The notes under the pieces were generated by a model. It was not told the origin of the DNA and did no database searches. It saw only the letters and a list, made by a program, of their open reading frames with translations. A stretch of DNA of 33,657 nucleotides from Planctomycetota bacterium (lineage in GTDB: Bacteria > Planctomycetota > Phycisphaerae > Tepidisphaerales > Tepidisphaeraceae). The position numbers were made by a program, and so were the translations under genes. The stretch covers positions 1-33,657 of the forward strand of contig JBCDCH010000045.1 of assembly GCA_039182125.1 (NCBI GenBank). Reading direction: 5' to 3'. Below are positions 15,126-22,200 of this stretch, piece after piece (the first letter of the stretch is position 1; each line of letters begins with the position of its first letter).

Positions 15126-16005
15126 CAGCCTCCCACGCCCCGCCGCTTTTCATGCTGCGGTTGCCGGCTTCCATGACGGCGACGTTCTCGATCAAACGAT
15201 CCAGCGTCACCGGTGCGGGTCCGCCTTCGAAGAATCGGCACATGCCCGCTACCAGCCGGGCGTACACCGGGCCGAAGTCGACGACGAAACTCTTGCAGCC
15301 CTCGGCCCCGTGCACGGTCGCGGCAAAGGCATAGCTGCCCTTTCGTTCGAGGCGGATGCTCGCGGCGCGGCCGTCTGTGTAGCGGAGTTGGACGAAATCG
15401 CGGTCGGTACCAGACGTGGCCGAGACGGCCTGGACGCCAGGGCCGAGCAGTGCATCGGCGAGTTCGATGGCGTGAACGCCGTAGAAGAAAAGGCCCTCCA
15501 TCGCATCGTTGAGCTCGCCCGGTCCGACGACATCCGCGGCAACGACCTCGCCCAAATCGCCCAGCGTTCCGAGTTCGGCGATGAACCGCAGCGACGATGC
15601 CGAGTAGCAACGCGCCCCGGACTTGATTGCGGCGGTGTGGATCTGCTTCGCTTGCGCGAGATCACACGTCAGCGGCTTGTCGATGTATGTCGGCAACCCA
15701 CGCTCGAGGGCCGGCAGTGCGTGGTCGAGGTGCTCGTGACCGTTGACGCTGAGTACCAGAACGCCGTCGACCTGTTCGAGCAGCGCGTCCATCGAGTCGG
15801 CTTCGGCAACGCCCATGTCCCGGGTCGCGGCGGTCCACTGGCGTACATCGTCCTCGGGCAAAAAGTGCGGACCGGCGTCAAGGTAGTGCGTGACGGTGCA
15901 GGCGGTCTCACCCGCGTCCCGCAGCGCATGGATTCGGCGGGTGAACTCGGGCAGGTGAGACGAGTCGACACCGACGCAGCCAAGACGGAAGGGAACGGCG
16001 CTCAT
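15115..16005 (-). CDS. Gfo/Idh/MocA family oxidoreductase with variant nucleotide motif
   Basis: 296 residues. The fold is recognised from VDGVLVLSVNGHEHLDHALPA (shown in two parts: VDGVLVLSVN and HLDHALPALERG), then YIDKPLTCD, which replaces the family's EKPL, and a mixed beta/alpha second domain. The N-terminal motif is GCVGVDSSHLPEF rather than the usual GxGxxG, with a Ser-Ser-His in the cofactor loop, so cofactor binding may differ. A subfamily with this type of start is common in bacteria that degrade polysaccharides. A TACACT hexamer ends eight bases before the ATG and there is no ribosome site, which suggests a leaderless transcript. The substrate is unknown. Confidence 0.82.
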   Translation of the reverse strand: MSAVPFRLGCVGVDSSHLPEFTRRIHALRDAGETACTVTHYLDAGPHFLPEDDVRQWTAATRDMGVAEADSMDALLEQVDGVLVLSVNGHEHLDHALPALERGLPTYIDKPLTCDLAQAKQIHTAAIKSGARCYSASSLRFIAELGTLGDLGEVVAADVVGPGELNDAMEGLFFYGVHAIELADALLGPGVQAVSATSGTDRDFVQLRYTDGRAASIRLERKGSYAFAATVHGAEGCKSFVVDFGPVYARLVAGMCRFFEGGPAPVTLDRLIENVAVMEAGNRSMKSGGAWEAVNL

Positions 16006-16363
16006 GGGCCGGCAGTGTAGTGGGCACGGCCGGCGGAGGAAGCCAAGTCTTCTACAAGATTCCGAAGTCGGTCAGCGACATCGAATGGCTCGCGGCCTCT
16101 CGGTGCCGGCGGTGCCCCGCACGCGGCGACGTGAGCAGGGGGTGAACTCACGTCATGGGGGACAGTGCGTGCGAGGCACCGCAACGGCACCAATCGAGTG
16201 GCAACGCTAGGGGCCACTGTCTAGCCCACCATATTACCTAAATCGGTACCCCGATCCACGCGATTTCACGTGCGAAACTGACGCACGCACACAAGTGGCC
16301 TCGGACGAAACAGTTACAAGCATCTCAAAAACCGAAGGAACATCGAAAAACCCGATGCGTTCC
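16006..16363. other. gene-poor interval with several hairpins
   Basis: No credible coding frame was found here; short frames of 60-71 codons lack ribosome sites and family features. The first half is G+C-rich and folded: GACGTGAG (16128-16135) pairs with CTCACGTC (16147-16154), and GACAGTG near 16161 pairs with CACTGTC near 16213. From about 16220 the composition turns AT-richer. A small RNA or a degraded gene is possible, but no known RNA family was recognised. Confidence 0.4.
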
Positions 16364-16519
16364 ATGCTGACTTTTAAAAGTAGCATTCTGTTAGGGTAGA
16401 ATCCTTTCGCGGTAGCCACAAACCGAGCCCTTCATTGTTTCCTAACAGTTACCGCTAAACGACCATCGGTTAGTACCTTCGCCACTGCGGGACATGGTCG
16501 CGTGGATCGTTTAGCGTAA
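16364..16519 (+). promoter_or_regulatory. plsY upstream region: possible promoter, palindrome and leader hairpin
   Basis: A candidate promoter TTAAAA (16374-16379), 17 bases, TAGAAT (16397-16402) overlaps the inverted repeat 16364-16386, whose arms ATGCT-ACTTTT and AAAAGT-AGCAT differ only by one bulged G. Downstream, TTACCGCTAAACGA (16449-16462) pairs with TCGTTTAGCGTAA (16507-16519) apart from one extra base, with GACCAT/ATGGTC nested inside. The right arm ends five bases before the plsY ATG. It also contains TAGCGT, a possible second -10 giving a leaderless mRNA. Confidence 0.5.
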
Positions 16520-16524
16520 CACGC

Positions 16525-17214
16525 ATGTCGGCAGACGTACTCGTTGGCCTGCTCATCCCGATCGCATATCTGCTCGGTTCCGTTCCGTTCGGCCTGATCA
16601 TCGGCAAACGGCGCGGCATCGATGTCCGCACCGCCGGCAGCGGAAACATCGGCGCGACCAATGTCGGCCGGCTTCTCGGCAGGCCATACTTTTACCTCAC
16701 CCTCGCGCTGGACGCATGCAAGGGACTCGTCCCGACGGCGATCGCAAGCGCGACGGTCCATACGACCACGCAACCGGACGAGCGCACGACGCTGATCTAC
16801 GGGCTATGGGTTCTCGTCGGACTGGCGGCCGCGCTTGGGCACATGTTTCCCGTTTTCCTCGGTTTTCGCGGGGGTAAGGGGGTGGCCGTCGGCCTCGGGC
16901 TGCTGCTGGGGATCTTTCCGTTCGCGACCTACCCCGGCCTGATCGGCGTCGGGGTGTTCGTCGGGCTCGTTGCCGTGACCAGGTACATCTCGGTGGGGAG
17001 CATGGTGGGCGCGGCCTCGGTGCCGTTGGCATACCTGGCGCTCGGCCGGTGGCTCGGATGGGACGTTTTCGGCCGACAATGGCCGATTCTCGCCCTGCTC
17101 TCGGTTTTGGCGGCCCTCGTGATCCTTCGGCATCGCGGGAACATCGCCCGGCTCCTGTCGGGCACGGAAAACAAAGTCGGCGTTTCCGCAACTTCACCCT
17201 CCTCTGGCTCGTAA
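16525..17214 (+). CDS. plsY: glycerol-3-phosphate acyltransferase PlsY
   Basis: 229 residues. PlsY transfers the acyl group of acyl phosphate to glycerol-3-phosphate in the inner membrane, the first step of phospholipid synthesis. The three conserved loops are intact: GSVPFGLIIGK (18-28) with RTAGSGNIGATNVGR (35-49); GHMFPVFLGFRGGKGVA in the centre; and SVGSM followed by the final membrane segment and RHRGNIARLL. At least five hydrophobic helices are visible. No ribosome site precedes the ATG; TAGCGT ends seven bases upstream. Its TAA stop overlaps the ATG of the thioredoxin gene (TAATG), which points to translational coupling. Confidence 0.96.
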   Translation: MSADVLVGLLIPIAYLLGSVPFGLIIGKRRGIDVRTAGSGNIGATNVGRLLGRPYFYLTLALDACKGLVPTAIASATVHTTTQPDERTTLIYGLWVLVGLAAALGHMFPVFLGFRGGKGVAVGLGLLLGIFPFATYPGLIGVGVFVGLVAVTRYISVGSMVGAASVPLAYLALGRWLGWDVFGRQWPILALLSVLAALVILRHRGNIARLLSGTENKVGVSATSPSSGS

Positions 17215-17654
17215 TGTTTCCTATGAGCAACACCCTTCGCCTTGCGTTAGTCGTTCTTGTTCCGGTCATGCTCCTTGCCGCCCTGGCCTATGCGGCGGAA
17301 GAGAAAGAGACCGAACAGAAAATCCCGTGGCAAACCGACATCGAAGCCGCCCTGGCAAACGGCGAGGAGTCAGGCACGCCGTCTCTGCTGTACTTCACGG
17401 CCGACTGGTGCCCGCCCTGTAAGCAGATGAAGAAAACCACGTGGGTGGACGATTCGGTCGTCGCCGCGTTGGAGGATTACACGCCGGTGTACATCGACGC
17501 GGACAGCCAGCCGCAGGTGCTGCAAAGCTACGGCGTCTCGGCCATTCCGACGATCGTTCTCGTCGATCCGGCTGGTGAGGAGCTCTTCCGCACCGTCGGT
17601 TACGTCGAAGCCAAAGCCCTGGTCGCGACGCTGGACAAACACGCCGGCGAGTAA
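17214..17654 (+). CDS. exported thioredoxin-fold protein
   Basis: 146 residues from the ATG at 17214, which overlaps the plsY stop; ATG 17223 is an alternative start. An N-terminal hydrophobic segment (about 7-27, ending AYAAEE) is a Sec signal. The thioredoxin motif is TADWCPPCKQM (active-site Cys66 and Cys69), followed by the conserved cis-Pro loop SAIPTIVLVD. The extra KKTTW after the active site is typical of the thioredoxin_7/DsbD C-terminal-like group. It probably acts as a periplasmic disulfide reductase or isomerase. The only visible link to plsY is the shared transcript. Confidence 0.88.
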   Translation: MFPMSNTLRLALVVLVPVMLLAALAYAAEEKETEQKIPWQTDIEAALANGEESGTPSLLYFTADWCPPCKQMKKTTWVDDSVVAALEDYTPVYIDADSQPQVLQSYGVSAIPTIVLVDPAGEELFRTVGYVEAKALVATLDKHAGE

Positions 17655-17675
17655 TGGCTTCCGTTCAAAACGACA

Positions 17676-17711
17676 CACCGCGGGCCGGGAATCACTTCCC
17701 GGCCCGCGGTG
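17676..17711. terminator. bidirectional hairpin between convergent genes
   Basis: CACCGCGGGCCGGGAA (17676-17691) pairs perfectly with TTCCCGGCCCGCGGTG (17696-17711) around TCAC. It lies between the thioredoxin stop (17654) and the porin stop (17739). The following T-tract is poor on the plus strand (CATTGTT) and somewhat better on the minus strand (GTCGTTTTG). Confidence 0.8.
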
Positions 17712-17738
17712 CATTGTTAAACGGTCATAACAGCGTGA

Positions 17739-19130
17739 TTAGATCAGCAGCTGGAACTGGCCGCGAACGATGATTTGATCGTCATCGTCACCGGAACGCA
17801 CGCCGATGCCAGAGGCGCTGTCAGGTGTGCCGTCGAAGAGATAGGTGACGTCGACGGTGACCTTGGCCGAGTGGTTGGCAAAGTAGTAGTTGCCACCCAC
17901 GGTCGCCTCGAAGAAGTCGTCGTCGCCGAGGAAGCCGTCGTCATCGGGATCGGTGAACGAACCACGGGCGAAGACATCCATCTTCTCGGTGACCGCGTAC
18001 GCCGCGAGACCTTCGAAGCCATAGGTGTAGCCGGTGTCCATACCGGTCTCGGTGTAGACGCCGTAGTACGCCGCGAACAGCGAGTAGCTGCCTTGACCTT
18101 CACCGCTCTTGTAGATCACGTCGGCGGTGTGGATCAGTGCTTCTTCGTCACCGAAGTCGGTGAAGTCGGCACCAACACCCACGGCGAGCGACGCCTCATC
18201 GACACCGTTGCCGGCAATCGTGGCGAAGTCTTTCTTCACGGCCGAGTCGCCGAAGACGAGATACTCGACGCGAGCCGCACCACCGAACTGCGGGGGATCA
18301 GGGCTGATCGACGGGGTGATGCCGTCGCCGGCTTCACGAGCGAACTCGGTGTTGTCGGTGTTGATACCGTCGTGGTACAGGAAGGTCGCCTTAAGCTTGT
18401 CCTGCTCATAGGTGAAGCCGGCACCCTGCACGCGGTCGGTCAGACCACCACCGATCAGCTCGTTGATGAGCGAACGATCGACGGCCATCTGCCGGCTGGA
18501 ACTGGTGATTTCTTCGAAGTGGACAGGATCCTTGAACTGGCCGGCGAAGAAGGTCCAGTTGTCAGCGAAGGCCCAGGCGATCTTGGCATCTTCGAGGATC
18601 AGCGCACCGCCGTCGTCGTTGGTGGCCCACTTGAAGTCATACTTCAGGTCTTTCGAGAAGGCATTACCTTTCACGCCGAACTTCATTCGACGAATCTCGA
18701 AACCCTCGTCCGATTCGAAGTCACTGCCGCCGCCGGCATCTTCGAGAATGTTCGAGACCCAGCGGAGCTGGAACTGGAAGTTGGGCACCAGCTTGAACGT
18801 GCCGTCTTCGTTCTGAAGGACGAACTCCTTGCCGTTGTGGCCGGCGGTGAAGCCCTGCATGCTGAGCATGTCGGAGCGGGCTTCGGCGTCGTCGAGGACG
18901 CGGGCAACCGCGGCGTCGATCTCGGCAGCGGTCAGTTGACGGGTGGTGGCTTCCTGGTTGGACTGGAGCGACTCGACCTGCTTTTGAAGCTCTTCGATCT
19001 TCTTGAGCAGTTCGGCACTGGACATCTCTTCCTCGGCCAAGGCCGGGGCAGCAAAGCCGAACGTCGCGACCGCCGCCGCGGAAGCGGCGGCAAACGCGAC
19101 ACGTTTGAGATTGGAGCGATTCGTGGTCAT
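17739..19130 (-). CDS. phosphate-selective porin O/P-type outer-membrane porin
   Basis: 463 residues from the ATG at 19130, which has AAGGAG about ten bases upstream; the frame continues upstream but without a ribosome site. A Sec signal ends near residue 32 (PALAEE). A coiled coil follows (about 33-65, SAELLKKIEELQKQVESLQS), as in trimeric porins. The barrel contains FEIRRMKFGVKGNAF, FAGQFKDPVHFEE and repeated alternating strands ending in an aromatic/hydrophobic C-terminal strand (RGQFQLLI), all hallmarks of the OprP/OprO family. Clusters of Asp in loops (FTDPDDDGF, GDDDDQ) would not favour anions, so phosphate selectivity is doubtful. Confidence 0.88.
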   Translation of the reverse strand: MTTNRSNLKRVAFAAASAAAVATFGFAAPALAEEEMSSAELLKKIEELQKQVESLQSNQEATTRQLTAAEIDAAVARVLDDAEARSDMLSMQGFTAGHNGKEFVLQNEDGTFKLVPNFQFQLRWVSNILEDAGGGSDFESDEGFEIRRMKFGVKGNAFSKDLKYDFKWATNDDGGALILEDAKIAWAFADNWTFFAGQFKDPVHFEEITSSSRQMAVDRSLINELIGGGLTDRVQGAGFTYEQDKLKATFLYHDGINTDNTEFAREAGDGITPSISPDPPQFGGAARVEYLVFGDSAVKKDFATIAGNGVDEASLAVGVGADFTDFGDEEALIHTADVIYKSGEGQGSYSLFAAYYGVYTETGMDTGYTYGFEGLAAYAVTEKMDVFARGSFTDPDDDGFLGDDDFFEATVGGNYYFANHSAKVTVDVTYLFDGTPDSASGIGVRSGDDDDQIIVRGQFQLLI

Positions 19131-19261
19131 CGTGGTAGGTTCTCCTTGTCGACCGGCGGGCGGTCGAGGTGGGTCTTTCGGCAACTCCGCTGCGACCAAA
19201 CAGGGGCACCGACGGGTATTCCGGACGCGGCCTTTGGCCGACAGGTTTCCGGGCACACTTC

Positions 19262-19561
19262 TCACCGGGAATCGACTTCCGCCGACAGCTTAACACCTAG
19301 CGGAAGATCGAGGACGGCCGGTTCCGCCTTCGAACAGGCGACCCAGTGGTCACCCGCGACACCGATCGGAAGACCGGCTGAAATTTCGTTCGGGCCACGT
19401 TCCTTGAAGATGCCAACGACGGTTGTCGCGGGACAACGCTCGGCAGCTCCGCCACCAGCGAGGATGAGATGGGCAAACGCCCATTGCCGCTTCTGCTCGG
19501 CGTCGTTCGTCGGCAAGCCCCCGGTCACCCATCCCGTGGCACCCGGGGTTCGAGTTGGCAC
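19262..19561 (-). CDS. possible small hypothetical protein
   Basis: A 99-codon frame starting at GTG 19561 with G+C-rich third positions and a protein-like composition (WVTGGLPTNDAEQKRQW, then LPIGVAGDHWVACS). The frame stays open for 11 codons upstream of the GTG until a TAA. The only ribosome site nearby, AAGGA before ATG 19585, is in another frame and encodes just 19 residues. This could be a real small gene, a gene broken by a frameshift, or noise. It lies upstream of the porin in the same direction. No family was recognised. Confidence 0.25.
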   Translation of the reverse strand: MPTRTPGATGWVTGGLPTNDAEQKRQWAFAHLILAGGGAAERCPATTVVGIFKERGPNEISAGLPIGVAGDHWVACSKAEPAVLDLPLGVKLSAEVDSR

Positions 19562-19940
19562 TTCGATTGCATCGGGAGTCGCATGCGGATTTCCTTAGCC
19601 CATTCCGTGCCCGACTCCCTTGTTTTCTCCCTTCACAGCCCTGTAAACGCACATCTCGTTATCGGGCTTGGACAAACACCCCATGGCCCTCAAGTCCGAC
19701 CGCCGCGTCCGAGTACCCACCCAGATCGAGCAACTGCGACCTCGCCCGTGATGTTGAGAGGAGACCTCGAACGCGGCATGGCCGGACCATACCGACCGAC
19801 CTCGCTGTCAGATGTGGATTGCATTTGCGCCTCGTAAAATCCGTGTCCGGATTGCGCAAACTCCGCCCGGAAGTCCGCAGTGCGTCCCATATGGAATCGC
19901 CGTTGTGACCGGGGCCGCGTTTTGCTACTCGTGGTGATCT
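19562..19940. other. non-coding interval upstream of the baeRF-type gene
   Basis: No convincing gene was seen. The clearest structure is a bulged hairpin at 19824-19860: TTTGCGC pairs with GCGCAAA, and nested inside AATCCG (19838-19843) pairs with CGGATT (19848-19853). It lies about 80 bases before the next start codon and could belong to its leader. Confidence 0.4.
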
Positions 19941-21116
19941 ATGACCGACCTCATGCCCAACGATTTCACGCCGTTATCCAACACGGTGTTCGAAGAACTG
20001 CTCAACGCCCCCGAAGACCGCTGCATCTCGATCATCATCCCGACCCAACGCGCCACCCGCGACACCGACCAAAACCGCATCGCCTTCAAAACCGCCCTGA
20101 AAAGCGCACGCGCGGAGCTCAACGGCGAGGCAGACAAGAACCTCTCCGAGGTCCTCGAACAGCTGGCCAAGCTCGATGGCGAAGCGGACCTCTGGTCCCA
20201 TCAACACGAGTCGCTTGCCGTGTACGCCTCGACCGAGCGGGTCCACTTCATCCGACTGCCACGCACCATGAACTCCTTCGCTGGCGTGGCCGACTCGTTC
20301 CACATCAAGCCGCTCATCCGCGTCATGCAAGCCAACGACCGCTTCCAACTGCTCGCGGTCACCCAGAAGTCCGTGCGTCTCTACGAGGGCGACGGCCTGA
20401 GCATGGTGCCGGTGTCACTCCACGAAGCCGTCCCCAAGGACCTAGTTGACGCACTCGGGGGCGAGCTTGATGACTTCCATCTGACCGTCGCCAGCTACAA
20501 AGGCCTGCGTGGCCCCGCCGCGGTCCACGGCCACCACGACAAGTCGGAGGAAATGGGCATCGACCTCGAGCGCTACTTCCGGACCATCGACAAGGCGATC
20601 TGGGAGCATCATAGCCGCGTAGCGGGCGTGCCGCTGATCCTCGCGGCCGTGGAAAAGTATCACGCCATCTTCCGCAGAGTCTCCAAGAACCAGCATCTGG
20701 CCGACCACGGCATCAAGCTCAATCCCGACGCGGCCGACATCGACGAGAAGCGCCTGCACGACGAGGTTCGCGAAGCTCAGCGCCCCCAGCGGCACCAGGC
20801 CGTCGAGGAACTGGTCGACAACTTCGGCACCGCCCGCGCCGCCGGCCAGGGCTCGGCCAACCTCGCCGACGTGGCTAAAGCCGCAGTCTTCGGCAAGGTC
20901 AACAAGCTCATCCTGGCCGCCGACAAACGCGTGGGCGGCTCCATCGACACTGCCACGGGCATCGTCACCGAGGGCGAACTCGATGACCCCGCCGTCGACG
21001 ACCTGCTCGACGACATCGCCGAGCACGTCTTACGCGCCGGCGGCAACGTCCACGTCATCCCGCAAGACATTCACCCCCACCCGGGTTCGGGCGTGGCGGC
21101 GATCTACCGATACTGA
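19941..21116 (+). CDS. bacterial archaeo-eukaryotic release factor family (baeRF) protein
   Basis: 391 residues. The start matches the baeRF3/baeRF7 type: FEELLNAPEDRCISIIIPTQ, then RIAFKTALKSARAEL, a domain related to the eRF1/Pelota core. The central part has LAVYAS...FIRLPR and the later EHHSRVAGVPLILAAVEKYH, features of bacterial proteins thought to act on ribosomes or in stress responses. The C-terminal third ends RAGGNVHVIPQDIHP, as in eRF1-like domain 3. Biochemical function is not established for most members. The GGQ motif of true release factors is absent. A REPIN-like element follows 20 bases after the stop. Confidence 0.78.
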   Translation: MTDLMPNDFTPLSNTVFEELLNAPEDRCISIIIPTQRATRDTDQNRIAFKTALKSARAELNGEADKNLSEVLEQLAKLDGEADLWSHQHESLAVYASTERVHFIRLPRTMNSFAGVADSFHIKPLIRVMQANDRFQLLAVTQKSVRLYEGDGLSMVPVSLHEAVPKDLVDALGGELDDFHLTVASYKGLRGPAAVHGHHDKSEEMGIDLERYFRTIDKAIWEHHSRVAGVPLILAAVEKYHAIFRRVSKNQHLADHGIKLNPDAADIDEKRLHDEVREAQRPQRHQAVEELVDNFGTARAAGQGSANLADVAKAAVFGKVNKLILAADKRVGGSIDTATGIVTEGELDDPAVDDLLDDIAEHVLRAGGNVHVIPQDIHPHPGSGVAAIYRY

Positions 21117-21135
21117 TCCAAGCCGATCAACCTCG

Positions 21136-21206
21136 AAAGCCCACGGCTTCAGCCGTGGGTCTGCCCGCGTGACCGATGGCAGACCCACGCCTGAAGGCGT
21201 GGGCTT
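21136..21206. repeat. REPIN-like pair of inverted hairpins
   Basis: The left unit (21136-21164) and the right unit (21178-21206) are inverted copies with two differences. Each unit also folds alone: CCCACGGCT-TC-AGCCGTGGG on the left and CCCACGCCT-GA-AGGCGTGGG on the right. The two differences are compensatory within each small hairpin (G-C swapped for C-G), so base pairing is preserved. The 3' end of each is extended by TCTGCC/GGCAGA. This is the architecture of REP doublets moved by RAYT transposases; no such gene is in the window. Confidence 0.85.
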
Positions 21207-21225
21207 TCTTCCATGAGCGCATGCG

Positions 21226-21270
21226 AAAGTGGGAAGCGACGCCGCTCTCGAGCGGCATCACTTCCCACTT
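21226..21270 (-). terminator. probable rpmB terminator
   Basis: On the minus strand, 21270-21250 pairs with 21247-21227 over 21 positions around a two-base apex, and TTTCG follows. Two positions are C/A mismatches when read as plus-strand RNA but G-U pairs on the minus strand, so the structure is fully paired only in the rpmB transcript. It begins about 15 bases after the rpmB stop. Confidence 0.75.
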
Positions 21271-21285
21271 CAGCATTCACACTTC

Positions 21286-21546
21286 TTACCCGTCGTCGCC
21301 GGGGCGCCAGGTGCGTTTCTGGGGCTTTACGACGAGGCCCATCTTGATCGCCTTGGCAGAGGCGTACACACGGCAAACCTTGCCGTCGACAACCGCGCGG
21401 ACCTTTTGCAGGTTCGGCTTGAACTTCCGCTTGGAGACGCCGGTGACCTTGGTGCCGACACCGCCGAGGTACTTGGCCTTACCACGCGTGGTCTGGCTGC
21501 GGCCCATCTTGGTCTTCTTACCGGTAAAGTGGCATACGCGTGGCAT
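21286..21546 (-). CDS. rpmB: 50S ribosomal protein L28
   Basis: 86 residues, the normal length. The protein begins MPRVCHFTGKKTKMG (the first Cys of the L28 type retained) and has the central FKPNLQKVRAVVDGK and VCRVYASAKAIKMG blocks that define L28. It belongs to the large ribosomal subunit. AGGAG lies six bases before the ATG. The only cysteines are Cys5 and one in VCRVYAS, so the zinc-binding CxxC form is not present. A hairpin with G-U pairs follows the stop. The upstream DoxX gene runs the same way but ends about 50 bases before it, so they may be co-transcribed. Confidence 0.97.
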   Translation of the reverse strand: MPRVCHFTGKKTKMGRSQTTRGKAKYLGGVGTKVTGVSKRKFKPNLQKVRAVVDGKVCRVYASAKAIKMGLVVKPQKRTWRPGDDG

Positions 21547-21597
21547 TGGTGGCTCCTAGTGGCGGGTCCGCAGGTTAGGCCGGGCGAAGCGGGGCTT

Positions 21598-22077
21598 CTA
21601 CTTGCCCTTGCGAATGAACATGTCGACGCCGGTCTTGCCCGCTCCGAGCAGCGCGAATGCCACAAACGGCAACAGGTACAGCAGCGCGAACTCCTTGCCG
21701 GCCGTGTAGTACCCGGCCCCGTCGATCCGCGTCGGTTTGAGTAGCAACGGATCGTCGGCATGGGCAAGGAACGCCGCGACGGCCATGTTGCCGACCAAGG
21801 CCAGCGCCACGGGCCGGGTCAGCAGGCCGAGTGCGAGCAGCACCCCGCCGACCAATTCCGTGATCCCCGCCCCCCAAGCCGCCAACGCCGGCGCGGGGAA
21901 GCCAAGGCCTTCGACCATGCCGATGAACCCTTCGCTCGGCGGAATCTTCGGTAAGCCGTGAGCCGCGATGAGCAACCCCGTGCCGACCCGGAGAATGGCC
22001 AGCCCCACGTCACCGAGCAGCGTCGATGCACCGGCCCCGCCGAACAAGATCGGGATGAGCTTTTTCATGCCGGACAT
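21598..22077 (-). CDS. DoxX family membrane protein
   Basis: 159 residues with four predicted membrane segments (about 20-40, 62-82, 88-106 and 128-148). ILRVGTGLLIAAHGLPKI and GFPAPALAAWGAGITELVGGVLLALGL, written here as consecutive parts GFPAPALAAWG and ITELVGGVLL, are DoxX/YphA signatures. Members sit in the cytoplasmic membrane; some are subunits of quinone-dependent oxidoreductases, others have unknown redox roles. AAGG lies nine bases before the ATG. No partner oxidoreductase is adjacent, so the specific job is open. Confidence 0.85.
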   Translation of the reverse strand: MSGMKKLIPILFGGAGASTLLGDVGLAILRVGTGLLIAAHGLPKIPPSEGFIGMVEGLGFPAPALAAWGAGITELVGGVLLALGLLTRPVALALVGNMAVAAFLAHADDPLLLKPTRIDGAGYYTAGKEFALLYLLPFVAFALLGAGKTGVDMFIRKGK

Positions 22078-22128
22078 AATCTTGAACCTTCACGATTTCG
22101 ACAATGCTCGAAATCGCCGGGTCTAACC

Positions 22129-22197
22129 GCGTTGCGGAGCAACGCAGCTGCTTGCAAACATGCTGCACGGAAGCGGAGCTGCGTTGCTCCGCAACGC
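22129..22197. repeat. REPIN-like perfect inverted repeat, 21-base arms
   Basis: Bases 22129-22149 are the exact reverse complement of 22177-22197. Each arm is itself a hairpin (GCGTTGC-GGA-GCAACGC). The pair lies between the stop of the M32 carboxypeptidase (22201) and the start of the DoxX gene (22077). The core sequence is unrelated to the repeats at 1-80 and 21136-21206, although the layout is the same. Confidence 0.85.
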
Positions 22198-22200
22198 AGT

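Noticed and set aside
16234-16419. 61-codon frame on the minus strand upstream of plsY
   Set aside because: No ribosome site, no family features and an atypical composition; it lies in a promoter-like AT-rich stretch.
16006-16524. Possible tmRNA, RNase P RNA or SRP RNA in the long gap
   Set aside because: The conserved sequence blocks of these RNAs were looked for and not found.
17775-19598. A 607-codon open frame antisense to the porin gene
   Set aside because: It mirrors the codon bias of the real gene, has no ribosome site and resembles no protein family.
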